In this document: positions 17,678 to 27,695 of the stretch, piece by piece
Layout: the number at the start of each line of letters is the position of its first letter
Numbering within the stretch: the stretch's first letter is position 1
Notes under the pieces: generated by a model
What the model was told of the DNA's origin: nothing
The model's input: only the letters and a program-made list of their open reading frames with translations
Database searches by the model: none
DNA from: Pseudonocardia sp. CNS-139
Lineage (GTDB): Bacteria > Actinomycetota > Actinomycetes > Mycobacteriales > Pseudonocardiaceae
DNA length: 42,484 nt
Direction: 5' to 3'
NCBI GenBank assembly: GCA_001942415.1
Contig: MKJX01000205.1
Span: 1-42,484, forward strand
Translations under genes and position numbers: made by a program

Positions 17678-18922
17678 CTACCCGAGCAGCGCGTCGACGA
17701 AGGCGGCGGCGTCGAACGGGGCCAGGTCGTCGGGGCCCTCGCCGAGCCCGACCAGCTTGACCGGCACCCCCAGCTCGCGCTGCACCCGGAAGACGATGCC
17801 GCCCTTCGCGGTGCCGTCCAGCTTGGTGAGCGCGATGCCCGTGATGGCGACGACGTCGGCGAACACCCGGGCCTGCGTGAGCCCGTTCTGGCCGGTGGTG
17901 GCGTCGAGCACGAGCAGCACCTCGTCCACCTCGGCCTGCCGCTCCACCACCCGTTTGACCTTGCCCAGCTCGTCCATCAGGCCGGTCTTCGTGTGCAGCC
18001 GCCCGGCGGTGTCGAGCAGCACGGCGTCCGCCCCCTCCTCGGCGCCCTGCTTCACGGCGTCGAAGGCGACGCTGGCCGGGTCGGCACCCTCCGCGCCGCG
18101 CACGACCGTGGCCCCGGCCCGCTCGCCCCACGTCGCCAGCTGCTCGGCGGCCGCGGCGCGGAACGTGTCGGCCGCGCCGAGCACGACGTGCCGCCCGCCC
18201 GCGACCAGCACCCGCGCGAGCTTGCCCGTGGTGGTCGTCTTGCCGGTGCCGTTCACGCCGACGACCAGCACCACGGCCGGTCGCCCGTCGTGCGGGAGGG
18301 CGCGGACCGACCGGTCGGCGTCGGTGCGCAGCGCTTCGGTGAGCACCTCGCGCAGCAGCTGACGGGCCTGCTCCGGGGTCCGCACGCCGCGGCTGGCCAG
18401 CTCGGTGCGCAGCGTGCCGACCAGCTCCGACGTCGTGTCGGGGCCGAGGTCGGCCTGCAGGAGCATCGCTTCGACGTCCTCCCACGACTCCTCGTCCAGC
18501 TCACCGGCGCCGAGCAGGCCGAGCAGGCCCTGCCCGAAGCCGCTGCGCGAGCGCGCCAGCCGGCCCCGCAGCCGTTCGAGCCGGCCCTCCGCCGGGGCGA
18601 TGTCCTCCGCCGGCGCCGGCGCGGCGCCGTTGCGCTCGGGCGCGACGGGCTGCGGCTCGGGGGCCGGTTCCGGTTCGGGCTCCGGCTCAGGAGCGGGCGC
18701 GGGCCGGGCCTCCGGCTCGGCGGCGGGCCCCTCTGTCTCGACGGCCGCGCCGGTCGAGAAGTCGAACGCGGTGTCGGTGCGGTATGTGGTGCGCTCCGCC
18801 GTGCTCGCGGGCTCGCGCAGGCTGATCCGGCGCCGGCGGCGCAGGACGAGCCCGAGCGCGACGGCGGCGAGCAGGACCACCACCGCGACGGCGACGATGA
18901 TCCACAAGGTCTCCGTGGTCAC
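17678..18922 (-). CDS. ftsY: Signal recognition particle receptor FtsY
   Basis: FtsY is the membrane-bound GTPase that receives Ffh-ribosome complexes. This 414-residue protein begins with a transmembrane segment (IIVAVAVVVLLAAVALGLVL), followed by an acidic proline/glutamate-rich linker and the NG domain. Motifs are GVNGTGKTTTTGKLA, LDTAGRLHTKTGLMDEL, DATTGQNGLTQA and TKLDGTAKGGI. A real N-terminal helix is usual in actinobacterial FtsY. The GTG at 18922 starts TTETLWIIVAV. The gene is intact. In many actinobacteria ftsY directly follows smc. Here a VapBC pair lies between them. Confidence 0.97.
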   Translation of the reverse strand: MTTETLWIIVAVAVVVLLAAVALGLVLRRRRRISLREPASTAERTTYRTDTAFDFSTGAAVETEGPAAEPEARPAPAPEPEPEPEPAPEPQPVAPERNGAAPAPAEDIAPAEGRLERLRGRLARSRSGFGQGLLGLLGAGELDEESWEDVEAMLLQADLGPDTTSELVGTLRTELASRGVRTPEQARQLLREVLTEALRTDADRSVRALPHDGRPAVVLVVGVNGTGKTTTTGKLARVLVAGGRHVVLGAADTFRAAAAEQLATWGERAGATVVRGAEGADPASVAFDAVKQGAEEGADAVLLDTAGRLHTKTGLMDELGKVKRVVERQAEVDEVLLVLDATTGQNGLTQARVFADVVAITGIALTKLDGTAKGGIVFRVQRELGVPVKLVGLGEGPDDLAPFDAAAFVDALLG

Positions 18923-19000
18923 GGCCCCAGCCTGTCATGACGGCGGCCGTCGAGACGCCTGGCGGTCGGTTCAGGGCTCGATCGCGACCACGAAGCGCGG

Positions 19001-19420
19001 CTACGGCAGCAGGGTGAGCGCGGCCGTATGGCGCGGGCGCACGGCGTGGAAGTGGCGCCGGTCGAGCGTGGCCACCTCGGTGATGCCGAGCCGCTCGGAC
19101 ACGGCGACGACGGCGGCGTCGGTCGTGCCCAGCGGGAAGTCCGCGTAGGTCTCCACGAGTTCGGCCATCCGTGTGTAGTCGTCGATCTGAAGGTCGACGA
19201 TCGTGAGTGATCGCTCGGCGATCGAGCGGAGGAAGGCAGCCTCCACCGCCGCCCCCGAGGCGCGACCGAGGAGGTGTCCGACCTCGGCCACGACGGGAGC
19301 CGGAACCAGAATCGCGCGGCCCGCGAGGTGCAGGCTCGTCAGGAGATCCGTACAAGCTCGGTTGTCCGCGTCGTCCCGATCCGCCGCCACGACGAGCGGA
19401 CCGGTGTCGCACACGATCAC
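19001..19420 (-). CDS. vapC: VapC-type PIN-domain toxin
   Basis: This 139-residue PIN-domain ribonuclease has acidic catalytic residues at D5 (VCDTGPLVV), E46 (VVAEVGHLL) and the TTDAAVVAV/TLDRRHF region, the usual four-acid set of VapC. The GTG at 19420 directly abuts the stop of the antitoxin gene upstream with no gap, the normal order for VapBC. It probably cleaves tRNA or rRNA when not bound by its antitoxin. It is intact, so the toxin is likely functional. Confidence 0.9.
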   Translation of the reverse strand: MIVCDTGPLVVAADRDDADNRACTDLLTSLHLAGRAILVPAPVVAEVGHLLGRASGAAVEAAFLRSIAERSLTIVDLQIDDYTRMAELVETYADFPLGTTDAAVVAVSERLGITEVATLDRRHFHAVRPRHTAALTLLP

Positions 19421-19630
19421 TCAGGAACGTCCGAAGCCGTCGGCGAGAAGGTCGTCGTGGTTCCTGCCGAGGTCGGTCCGGCCGCTCGCGAAGGAGGCGA
19501 AGAAGGCAGGCGGCCACTCACCGACCTGGCCGAGGCGAGCATGACGACGCGCCTCGGCGAGCACGGCAGGGATCTCCTGCTCGGGCAGCTCATCCACGAG
19601 GCGTCGCAGCTCATCCCGGTCTGCACTCAC
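19421..19630 (-). CDS. vapB: VapB-type antitoxin
   Basis: This 69-residue protein is recognised from context and from its C-terminus (GRNHDDLLADGFGRS), which fits the 'DELLAEGFGR' tail of actinobacterial VapB antitoxins that occupies the toxin's active site. The N-terminal half (SADRDELRRLVDELPEQEIP) is helical, and I cannot see a clear ribbon-helix-helix DNA-binding motif. The start is GTG at 19630 with a weak Shine-Dalgarno. It lies 36 bp after the smc stop, on the same strand. Confidence 0.8.
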   Translation of the reverse strand: MSADRDELRRLVDELPEQEIPAVLAEARRHARLGQVGEWPPAFFASFASGRTDLGRNHDDLLADGFGRS

Positions 19631-19666
19631 AGCGGAAGGGTACCGCCGCCGGCCGCCCGCGCGCGG

Positions 19667-22600
19667 TCAGCTCGCCGGGCTCAGCTCCCGCCCCCGCAGC
19701 CGCTGGCTGACCACCGTGGTGATCCCGTCTCCCCGCATCGACACGCCGTAGAGCGCGTCCGCGACCTCCATCGTCGGCTTCTGGTGCGTGATGACGATCA
19801 GCTGGCTGGTCTCGCGCAGCTCCTCCATGAGGGAGATGAGCCGGCGCAGGTTGACGTCGTCGAGGGCCGCCTCGATCTCGTCGAGGATGTAGAACGGCGA
19901 CGGGCGGGCGCGGAAGATCGCCACGAGCAGCGCCATCGCCGTCAGCGAGCGCTCGCCGCCCGAGAGCAGCGAGAGGCGCTTGACCTTCTTGCCCGGCGGG
20001 CGGGCCTCGACCTCGACGCCGGTGGTCAGCATGTCCTCGGGGTCGGTGAGCAGCAGCCGGCCCTCGCCGCCGGGGAAGAGCGTGGCGAACACGACCTCGA
20101 ACTCGCGCGCGACGTCGGCGTAGGCGGTGGCGAAGACCTCCAGGATCTTGTCGTCCACCTCCCGCACGACGGTGAGCAGGTCGCGGCGGGTGTTCTTGAG
20201 GTCCTCCAGCTGCGTGGAGAGGAACCGGTAGCGCTCCTCCAGCGCCGCGAACTCCTCCAGCGCGAGCGGGTTGACCTTGCCCAGCAGCGCGAGGTCCTTC
20301 TCGCGCGCGCGGCCCGGCGTTCCTGCGTGGCCCGGTCGTACGGCATCGGCGGGGGCACGGTGACGTCCTCGCCGCGCTCCTTCGCCGCCTCGTACTCGGC
20401 CATCTCGGCGGCCGACGGCGGCACGGGCACGTCGGGCCCGTACTCGCCGACGAGGTCGTCGACGCCGAGGCCGTGGTCGTCGAGCGCCTTCTGCGTGAGC
20501 TGTTCCAGGCGCAGCCGGTTCTGCGCGCGCACCACCTCGTCACGGTGCACGGCGTTGGTGAGCTTGTCGTAGAGGGCGGTCAGCCCGCTGGACGCGGCGC
20601 GGGCCTCGCCCAGCGCGCGTTCGCGGGCGTCGCGGGCGGCCGCGGCGGCGTCGCGCTCGCGGACGGCGGCGGCGAGCGAGTCGGCGAGCAGCGCGGCCGC
20701 GCCCTCGCCCGCGCGGACGACGAGCCGGGCCACCGTGACGCTGCGCTCCCGCGCCTCCCGGGCGGCCGCGGCCCGGGCCCTGGCCTGCCGCTCGGACGCC
20801 GCCTGCCGGCGCAGCGAGTCGGCGCGCCCGGCGATGGCGTGCGCCCGTTCCTCGGCCGTGCGCAGGGTGAGCCGGGCCTCGACCTCCTCGGCGCGGGCGG
20901 CGGCAAGCGAGTCCGCGGCGCGTCGCGGACCTCGGTGTCGGGCTCCTCGTCGACGGGCTCGTCCTCGGCGACGGCCAGCTGCCGCTCCGCCGCCTCCAGC
21001 GCGAGCAGGGCGTCGGAACGGCGGGACTCGACGGCGTCGCGCCGCTCGCGCAGCCGCTGCGCCTCCGCCACCGCCGACCGCACGGCCTGCTCCAGGCCCT
21101 TGAGCTGCGCGGACGCGCCGTGCGCCGCGACTCGGCGGCGTTCTGCGCGCGCTGCGCGGCCTCCAGGTCGGTGAGCCGGGCGGCCTCCTCGCGCGCGCGC
21201 CCTCCAGCGCGGGGTGCACGCGGGCGAGCTCGTCCTCGACGGCCTCCCGCCGCTCGACGGCCTCGTTCACCGCCGCCTGGACGTCCAGCGAGCTGGCGGC
21301 CGTCCCCGACCCGCCGGCGGCCCGCGCGGCGCCGAGCACGTCACCGTCGGTGGTGACGGCGGTCAGCTCCGGGTGCGCGGCGACGGCGGCCCGGGCGGCG
21401 TCGAGGTCGGCGACGACGACCACCCCGGCGAGCAGCCGCCGGACCGGCCCGGCGAGCGGACCGGACACGAACGCCGCGGCCCACCTCCCTGCCGGCGGCT
21501 CCCCCGTTCCCGTTGCAGCAAAGCCACCCTCATGCCGCGAGGTTGCGTCAGGGTGGCTTTGCTGCAACTCGGCGGGCGCCCCCACCACCAGCGCTGCCCG
21601 GCCGGCGTCCTTCCGGCGCAGCGCGCGCAGCGCCGCCACCGCCGCCTCCGGGGACTCCACGGCCAGCGCGTCGGCCAGCTCGCCCAGTGCCGCCGCGACC
21701 GCGGCGCGGGCGTGCGGCTCGACCGTCACGTGCCCGGAGAGGGGGCCGAGCACGCCGTCGGCGCCGAGCAGCTCGCCGCTGCCGTCGCGGCGGGCGAGCC
21801 CGACCGACAGCGCGTCGACGCGGGCCCGCCAGTGGGCGCGCTCCTTCTCCAGCTCGCGTTCGCGGTCGGCCAGCTCCTTGACGGGCCGGGCGGCGGTGTG
21901 CGCGTCGGCCGCCTCGGCGCAGCGCTGCTCCAGGCCGGTGTCGCCGTCGTCGAGGGCGCCGAGCTCGTCGCTCGCGTGCGCGAGCTCGGCCTCCGCGGCG
22001 GCCGTGCGCTCCTGGGCCTCGGCGAGCGCCTCGGACAGGCGCTCGATCTCGTCGGCGGTGGCCGCGGCACCGCTGCGCAGGGCCTCGGCCTTGCCCGCGA
22101 GGGTGGCGATGCCGGCCTTGCGGTCGGCCAGCGCCCGGACGGCGGCGAGGTGCGCGCGTTCGGCCGCGGCGAGGGTGCGTTCGTGGTCGGCCCGCTCCTC
22201 CAGCACCTCCGACAGGCGCCTGCGCGCCTCGACGACGGCCGCGACCAGCTCCTCCTCCTGCTCGGCGATGGCGTCGGCCTCGGCGTCGAGCTGGTCGGGG
22301 TCGCGCCCGGGCGCGCGTTCCTGCGGGTCGGCGAGGTTGCGGGTGCGTTCCTGGGCCAGCCGGACGGTGCCGGCGAACCGCTCGGCGACCGCGACAGCCG
22401 ATACCAGGTGTCCTGTGCGGCGGCCAGCCGCGGGCCGTCGAGCGCGAGCGCCTCCTCCAGCCGTTCCTGCTCGACGCGCGCGACGGAGAGCTGCTCCTCG
22501 ACCTCGGCGCGGCGGGCCCGGGCGGCCGACTCGTCGGCCTCCTCCCGGGCGAGCTGGTCGCGCAGGGTGACGAGGTCGTCGGCGGCGAGCCGCAGCCGGG

Positions 22601-23273
22601 AGTCACGCAGCTCGGACTGGACGAGCTGGGCCCGGCGCGCGATCTCGGCCTGCCGGCCCAGCGGCTTGAGCTGGCGGCGCAGCTCGGCGGTGAGGTCGGT
22701 GAGCCGGGTGAGGTTGGCCTGCATCGCGTCGAGCTTGCGGAGCGCCTTCTCCTTGCGCTTGCGGTGCTTGAGGACGCCGGCCGCCTCCTCGATGTACGCG
22801 CGGCGGTCCTCCGGCTTCGACTGGAGCACGGAGTCGAGCTGGCCCTGCCCGACGATCACGTGCATCTCGCGGCCGATGCCGGAGTCGGAGAGCAGCTCCT
22901 GGATGTCGAGCAGCCGGCAGGAGGTGCCGTTGATCTCGTACTCCCCCGCGCCGTCGCGGAACATCCGGCGGGTGATCGAGACCTCGGAGTACTCGATCGG
23001 CAGCGCGGCGTCGGAGTTGTCGATCGTGAGCGTCACCTCGGCGCGGCCCAGCGGCGCGCGGCCGGCCGTGCCGGCGAAGATGACGTCCTCCATCTTGCCG
23101 CCGCGCAGCGCCTTCGCGCCCTGCTCGCCGAGCACCCAGCTGATGGCGTCGACGACGTTGGACTTGCCCGACCCGTTCGGCCCCACGACACACGTGATCC
23201 CGGGTTCGAGACGCAGCGTGGTGGCCGAGGCGAAGGACTTGAAGCCCTTCAGCGTCAGGCTCTTGAGATGCAC
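19667..23273 (-). CDS. smc: Chromosome segregation protein SMC (five frameshifts and an in-frame palindrome)
   Basis: SMC is the ring-forming ATPase that compacts and resolves chromosomes with ScpAB. The N-terminal head (HLKSLTLKGFKSFASAT, Walker A GPNGSGKSN, signature support SGIGREMHVIVGQGQ) and the C-terminal head (LSLLSGGERSLTAMALL, Walker B FYILDEIEAALDD) are both present. Between them are two coiled-coil arms and a hinge near 21300-21750. Frames change at about 22390, 21197, 21123, 20935 and 20310, every time by loss of one base. Repaired length is about 1,200 residues, normal for the family. Nineteen extra codons at 21512-21568 come from a perfect palindrome. The start is GTG 23273. 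Confidence 0.95.
21512..21568. repeat. 57-bp perfect palindromic element inside the smc hinge region
   Basis: The left arm GTTGCAGCAAAGCCACCCT (21512-21530) and the right arm (21550-21568) are exact reverse complements over 19 bp, separated by a 19-nt spacer. The element is exactly 57 bp, so it adds 19 codons without shifting the smc frame. It reads LQQSHPDATSRHEGGFAAT, unlike the alanine/leucine/glutamate-rich protein around it. AT content in the arms is above that of the neighbourhood. It resembles a small non-autonomous palindromic insertion rather than coding sequence. No second copy of it was seen in this window. Confidence 0.9.
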
Positions 23274-23480
23274 GTTCGGGAGCTCCAGGCGGCAGGCGGT
23301 CGAAGAAGGTTACCTGCGCGCGCGGTGTGATCCGCGCAGGCCGTCGCCGGACCCGGGGGCCGGTGCGACCGGGGTGACGGCCCTCGTCCAACTGGTGGTC
23401 ACCCCACCGGCCTAACTCGTTCACCGCGAACTAGTGAAGATCACCCTGCGCACATATTCGGTCGCTCCGTGAAGTTGGGC

Positions 23481-23584
23481 GTCTACCTGCGGAATCCGAC
23501 CTTTGTACCTGGTAGACCCGATGGGGTGCCAGGTCCACGATCGGGTGAAGCGGTGTGTGCCCGATCGTGTTAAGTTACCGCACC
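23481..23584 (+). promoter_or_regulatory. Nested inverted repeats and -10 upstream of the CAP-domain gene
   Basis: Three perfect inverted repeats lie in tandem: GTCTACC/GGTAGAC (23481-23487 and 23511-23517), ACCTGG/CCAGGT (23507-23512 and 23529-23534), and CACGATCGGG/CCCGATCGTG (23536-23545 and 23560-23569). A TAAGTT hexamer (23571-23576, TANNNT type) follows immediately and lies 8 nt before the GTG, so the transcript would be nearly leaderless. The last repeat would then be an operator rather than RNA structure. The remaining smc-CAP gap (23274-23480) should hold the smc promoter, but I see no clear element there. Confidence 0.6.
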
Positions 23585-24364
23585 GTGATCAGCTTTGGTC
23601 GACGCGGTGGGGCGGTCCTCCTGGGCATCGCGACCGGGAGCATGCTGATTGGGAGCGTCGCGGTCGCGGCGCCCGCGACTCTGAGCCAAACGGGCCTGCG
23701 GCCCATCCTGGCGGCAGCGGGGCCGGCCGAGCCGCCCGCCCGGCCCGCGTGGCGCACGGCCCGGCCGGCGGCCACCCAGGTGCCGGAGGTCGCCGCGGTG
23801 CCGGCGGACCCGGCCGTGGCCCTGCTGAACCCGCCGCTGCCCGCCGGGCCGCCGCCCGCGCCGGCCGTCCCCGTGAGCGAGATCGTCGCCGGGGCGTCCG
23901 CACCGGACGACGACGACCACGAGCCCGCCGACGACGGGGACGAGGGGTCGGCCGAGCGCTCCTCGCGCGTCGCGGCCGCCACCGTGCACGACCGCACCAC
24001 CGAGCGCTTCGTCGCCGGCGTGCTGGAGCTGACCAACGAGGAGCGCCGGGACGCGGGCTGCGGCAACCTCGTCTCCGACGCCCGGCTCGCGCAGTCCGCC
24101 CAGGACCACGCGGTGGACATGGCGGAGAACGACTACTTCGCACACGAGTCCGAGGACGGCACCCGCTTCGACACCCGCATCCGGCAGCAGGGCTACGCGA
24201 AGCCGGGCGGGGAGAACATCGCGTGGGGCCAGACCAGCGCCGAGCAGGTCGTGCGGGAGTGGATGGCCTCGCCGCCGCACCGGCGCAACATCGAGAACTG
24301 CGCGTTCACGACCATCGGCGTCGGCTACGACGACAAGTACTGGGTGCAGGACTTCGGCCGCTGA
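23585..24364 (+). CDS. Secreted CAP-domain (SCP/PR1-like) protein
   Basis: The chosen GTG at 23585 gives a 259-residue protein. It has a signal peptide (VISFGRRGGAVLLGIATGSM then LIGSVAVAAPA), a proline/alanine-rich and then acidic linker (DDDDHEPADDGDEG), and a C-terminal CAP domain. CAP motifs are ELTNEERRDAGCGNL, LAQSAQDHAVDMAENDYFAH, GENIAWGQ, WMASPPHRRNIEN and TTIGVGY. The histidine and glutamate positions of the family are kept. Bacterial CAP proteins are extracellular, and their exact activity is unclear. It stands alone on the plus strand, convergent with kdpE across 6 bp. Confidence 0.92.
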   Translation: MISFGRRGGAVLLGIATGSMLIGSVAVAAPATLSQTGLRPILAAAGPAEPPARPAWRTARPAATQVPEVAAVPADPAVALLNPPLPAGPPPAPAVPVSEIVAGASAPDDDDHEPADDGDEGSAERSSRVAAATVHDRTTERFVAGVLELTNEERRDAGCGNLVSDARLAQSAQDHAVDMAENDYFAHESEDGTRFDTRIRQQGYAKPGGENIAWGQTSAEQVVREWMASPPHRRNIENCAFTTIGVGYDDKYWVQDFGR

Positions 24365-24370
24365 GCCGGG

Positions 24371-25059
24371 TCAGACCTCGAACCGGTAGCCCATGCCCGC
24401 CTCGGTGATGAGGTGCTTGGGGCGGGCGGGCTCCGGTTCGAGCTTGCGCCGCAGCTGCGCCATGTAGACGCGCAGGTAGTTCGTCTCGCTCCCGTAGTTC
24501 GGCCCCCAGACGGCGCGCAGCAGCTCCCGCTGCCCGACGAGCTTGCCGCGGTGGCGCACCAGCAGCTCCAGCACACCCCACTCGGTGGGCGTGAGGTGCA
24601 CCTGCGTGCCGTCGCCCCGGACCACCCGCTTGGCCCCGAGGTCGACGGTGAAGTCCCCGGCGTCGACGACCGGCTCGCCGTCCACCGACGACACAGCCGC
24701 CCTGCGCACCGCCGCCCGCAGCCGGGCCAGCAGCTCGGCCATCCCGAACGGCTTCGTGACGTAGTCGTCCGCGCCGCGTCCAGCGCGCGCACGGTCTCGG
24801 CCGCGCCGGTGCGGGCGGACAGCACGATGACCGGCACGGTGGTCCAGCCGCGCAGCCCGTCGATGACGTCGACGCCGTCCATGTCGGGGAGCCCCAGGTC
24901 GAGCACGACGACGTCCGGGTGCCCGTCGGCGGCCGCGCGCAGGGCGGCGGCGCCGTCCGGGGCGAGCAGGACGTGGTAGCCGTGCGCGGTGAGGTTGATC
25001 CGCAGCGCGCGCAGGATCTGCTGGTCGTCGTCCACGACCAGCACCCGGTGCGCGGTCAC
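24371..25059 (-). CDS. kdpE: Response regulator KdpE (one frameshift)
   Basis: This is an OmpR/PhoB-type regulator. The receiver domain reads RVLVVDDDQQILRALRINL with the phospho-acceptor in VVLDLGLPDMDG. The frame is lost near 24775 just after VRALDAG. One restored base gives DDYVTKPFGMAELLARLR and the winged-helix domain (HLTPTEWGVLELLVRHRGKL, TNYLRVYMAQLRRKLEPEP, ITEAGMGYRFEV). GTG 25059 overlaps the kdpD TGA. It is the probable binder of the TGACG repeats near 32.35 and 36.73 kb. Confidence 0.95.
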
Positions 25060-27597
25060 CCGATCACCTCCGTCGGCACGGCGGGAGTGGTCGCTGCGGG
25101 CAGGGACACGACAACGGTGAGCCCGCCGCCGGGTGTGTCCTCCGCGGTGAGGGTGCCCCCCATGGCCTCGGTGAACCCGCGCGCCACCGAGAGCCCGAGC
25201 CCGACGCCGCTGGCGCCGTCCCGGTCGCTGGGCCCGGCCCCGCCGAGCCGCTGGAACGGGGCGAAGAGCGCCTCGCGCTCGTACTTCGGCACCCCCGGCC
25301 CCGAGTCGACGATCCGCAGCTCGACGCGGTCGGCGTAGGCGCTGGCCCGCAGCACGACCGGGGCGCCGCGAGCGTGCCGCAGCGCGTTGTCGATCACGTT
25401 GGCGACCACCCGTTCCAGCAGGCCGGCGTCGGCCAGGACGTCGGGCAGGGTCTCGTCGATCGCGAGCGTGACGCGCCCGTCGTCGGAGAGCCCGGCGAGC
25501 GCGCGCACCGCGACCTCGTCGTAGCCGATCGGCGCGAGCAGCGGCGTGACGGCGCCGGCGGCGAGCCGGGACGAGTCGAGCAGGTTGTCGACGAGCGCGG
25601 TGAGCCGGTCGGCGGACTCCTCGATGGTGGCGGTCAGCTCCATCCGGTCGGTCGCGGTGAGCCGCAGGTTGGGGTCGCGCAGGCTGCCGGCGGCCGCCTT
25701 GATCGAGGTCAGCGGGCTGCGCAGGTCGTGGCCGACGGCCGAGAGCAGCGCGCCGCGGATCTCGGTGGCCTCGGCGCGGCGCTTGGACTCGTACGCCTCC
25801 TTGGCCGCGCGCTGGCTGCGCAGCGCGAGCAGCGCCTGGCCGCCGACGACCTCCAGCAGCCGCCGGTCGGCCGCGGCCAGGGCCCGGCCGGTGCCGACGA
25901 GGTGCAGGTTCTCCTCGACGGCGCGTCGACGTCGGCGTCCTCGGGGGCCAGGCACCCGAGCGGCCCCGAGGACGTGACGCAGTCCCACTCGTCGACGGCC
26001 GGCCCGGTGCGGCGTTCGAGCACCGCGACCGAGCCCAGCGCGAACGCCTCCTTCACCCGGTCCAGCAGCCGCGGCAGCGGCTCGCTGCGGGTGAGCACCG
26101 TGCGCGCGAACGACGCGAGCAGCGCGGCCTCGGCCTGCGCCCGCGCCGCCTGCTGGGCGCGCCGGGCGGCCCGGTCGACGACCAGCGCGACCAGCAGCCC
26201 GACCAGCGCCATCGCGAGCACGGTGACCAGGTTCTCGGTTTCCCCGATCGTGAACGAGTAGAGCGGCGGGGTGAGGAAGAAGTTGAGCAGCAGCCCGCCG
26301 GCGATCGCGGCCAGCAGCGCCGGGCCGAGGCCGCCGATCAGCGCGGTGACCACCGTGGCCAGGAAGAACAGCACCACGTCGGTGGACAGGCCGATGACCT
26401 CGCGGAGCATGACGCCCATGAGCGTCGCCAGCCCGGGCAGGGCCAGCGCGAACACCCAGCCGATCAGCCGGCGCACGTCGGACAAGCCGCTACGCAGCGC
26501 CGGCAGCCGCACGCCGCGGCCGGCCTCGGCGTGCGTGACCATGTGCACGTCGATCGTGCCGGAGTCCTGGGTCACCCTCGCCCCGATGCCTTCGTCGAAC
26601 AGCCGGGCCAGCCGTGACCGGCGGGACGTACCGAGCACGAGCTGGGTGGCGTTGGCGCCGCGGGCGAAGTCGAGCAACGCGGCCGGCACGTCGTCGCCGA
26701 CCACGGTGTGGAAGCTCGCACCCACGTCGTCGGCGAGCGTACGCAGCCGGGCGATCGCCCCCGCGGGCGGGCCGGTCAGCCCGTCGCCGCGCAGGACATG
26801 CACGGCGAGCAGGTCGGCGGCCCCGGACCGCTTGGCGATGCGGGCGGCCCGGCGCAGCACCGTCTCGCTCTCCTTGTCGCCGGTCAGCGCCACGACCACG
26901 CGCTCGCGCGTCTCCCAGGTGTCGCTGACCTTCTTGTCCGTGCGGTAGCGCTGCAGCGCGACGTCCACCTCGTCGGCCACCCAGAGCAGCGCGAGCTCGC
27001 GCAGCGCGGTCAGGTTGCCGGGCTGGAAGTAGTTGGCGAGCGCCGCGTCGACCTTGTCGGCGGCGTAGACGTTGCCGTGCGCGAGCCGTCGCCGCAGCGC
27101 CTCCGGCGTGATGTCGACGAGCTCGATCTGCTCGGCCCGGCGCACCACGTCGTCGGGCACGGTCTCCTGCTGGCGCACGCCGGTGATCCGCTCCACCACG
27201 TCGTTGAGCGACTCGAGGTGCTGCACGTTCACCGTGGTCAGCACGTCGATGCCGGCCTCCAGCAGCTCCTCGACGTCCTCCCAGCGCTTGCGGTTGCGCG
27301 AGCCGGGGGCGTTGGTGTGGGCCAGCTCGTCGACGAGCACGACCTCCGGCTTGCGGGCCAGCACCGCGTCGAGGTCCATCTCGTCCAGCCCGGGGTGGCC
27401 GGCCACCGCGCGCCGCGGCACGATCTCCAGCCCGTCGAGCAGCTCGGCCGTCTTCGTGCGGCCGTGGGTCTCCACGATGCCGACGACGCGTCCGTGCCCC
27501 GGTCCAGCCGCCTGCGCGCCTCGCCGAGCATGGCGAAGGTCTTCCCGACGCCGGGGGCGGCGCCGAGGTGTATACGCAGCTCACCGCGCCTCGTCAC
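25056..27597 (-). CDS. kdpD: Potassium/osmosensing histidine kinase KdpD (two frameshifts)
   Basis: The N-terminal KdpD domain has Walker A GAAPGVGKTFAML and VDELAHTNAPGSRNRKRW, then a Usp-like domain. Four clustered membrane helices follow (VFALALPGLATLMGVM to LVTVLAMALVGLLVAL), then a GAF-like region. The phospho-histidine is in VGHDLRSPLTSIKAA, and the ATPase domain shows NVIDNALRHA and SGVGLGLSVARGF. Breaks near 27500 and 25921 are each one lost base. Repaired length is about 847 residues, normal for KdpD. GTG 27597 has a GGAGGAG Shine-Dalgarno. Confidence 0.95.
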
Positions 27598-27647
27598 GCT
27601 TCCATTCTCCTCCCGCGCTCCGCGCTGCGCGGCACGGACCACGCGCA

Positions 27648-27678
27648 GCCGGGCCGGTCCCGAGGGGACCGGCCCGGC
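27648..27678 (-). terminator. GC-rich perfect hairpin between kdpC and kdpD
   Basis: Fourteen perfect base pairs (27648-27661 with 27665-27678) close on a 3-nt loop, 17 bp after the kdpC stop. There is no T-tract on either side. Such U-less hairpins are a common terminator type in high-GC actinobacteria. It probably limits read-through from the transporter genes into kdpDE. Confidence 0.75.
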
Positions 27679-27695
27679 CGTGGTGGTGCGCACCG

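Noticed and set aside
21512..21568. The smc palindrome as a transcription terminator
   Set aside because: It lies in the middle of an essential coding region with no T-tract and keeps the reading frame.
19667..23273. Several separate short genes within the smc region
   Set aside because: Successive frames read as one continuous SMC protein of normal length once five lost bases are restored.
23430..23584. A cyclic di-AMP (ydaO-type) riboswitch ahead of the CAP-domain gene
   Set aside because: Such switches often precede cell-wall genes in actinobacteria, but the conserved sequence blocks I know for that motif are absent, and the -10 lies downstream of the repeats.
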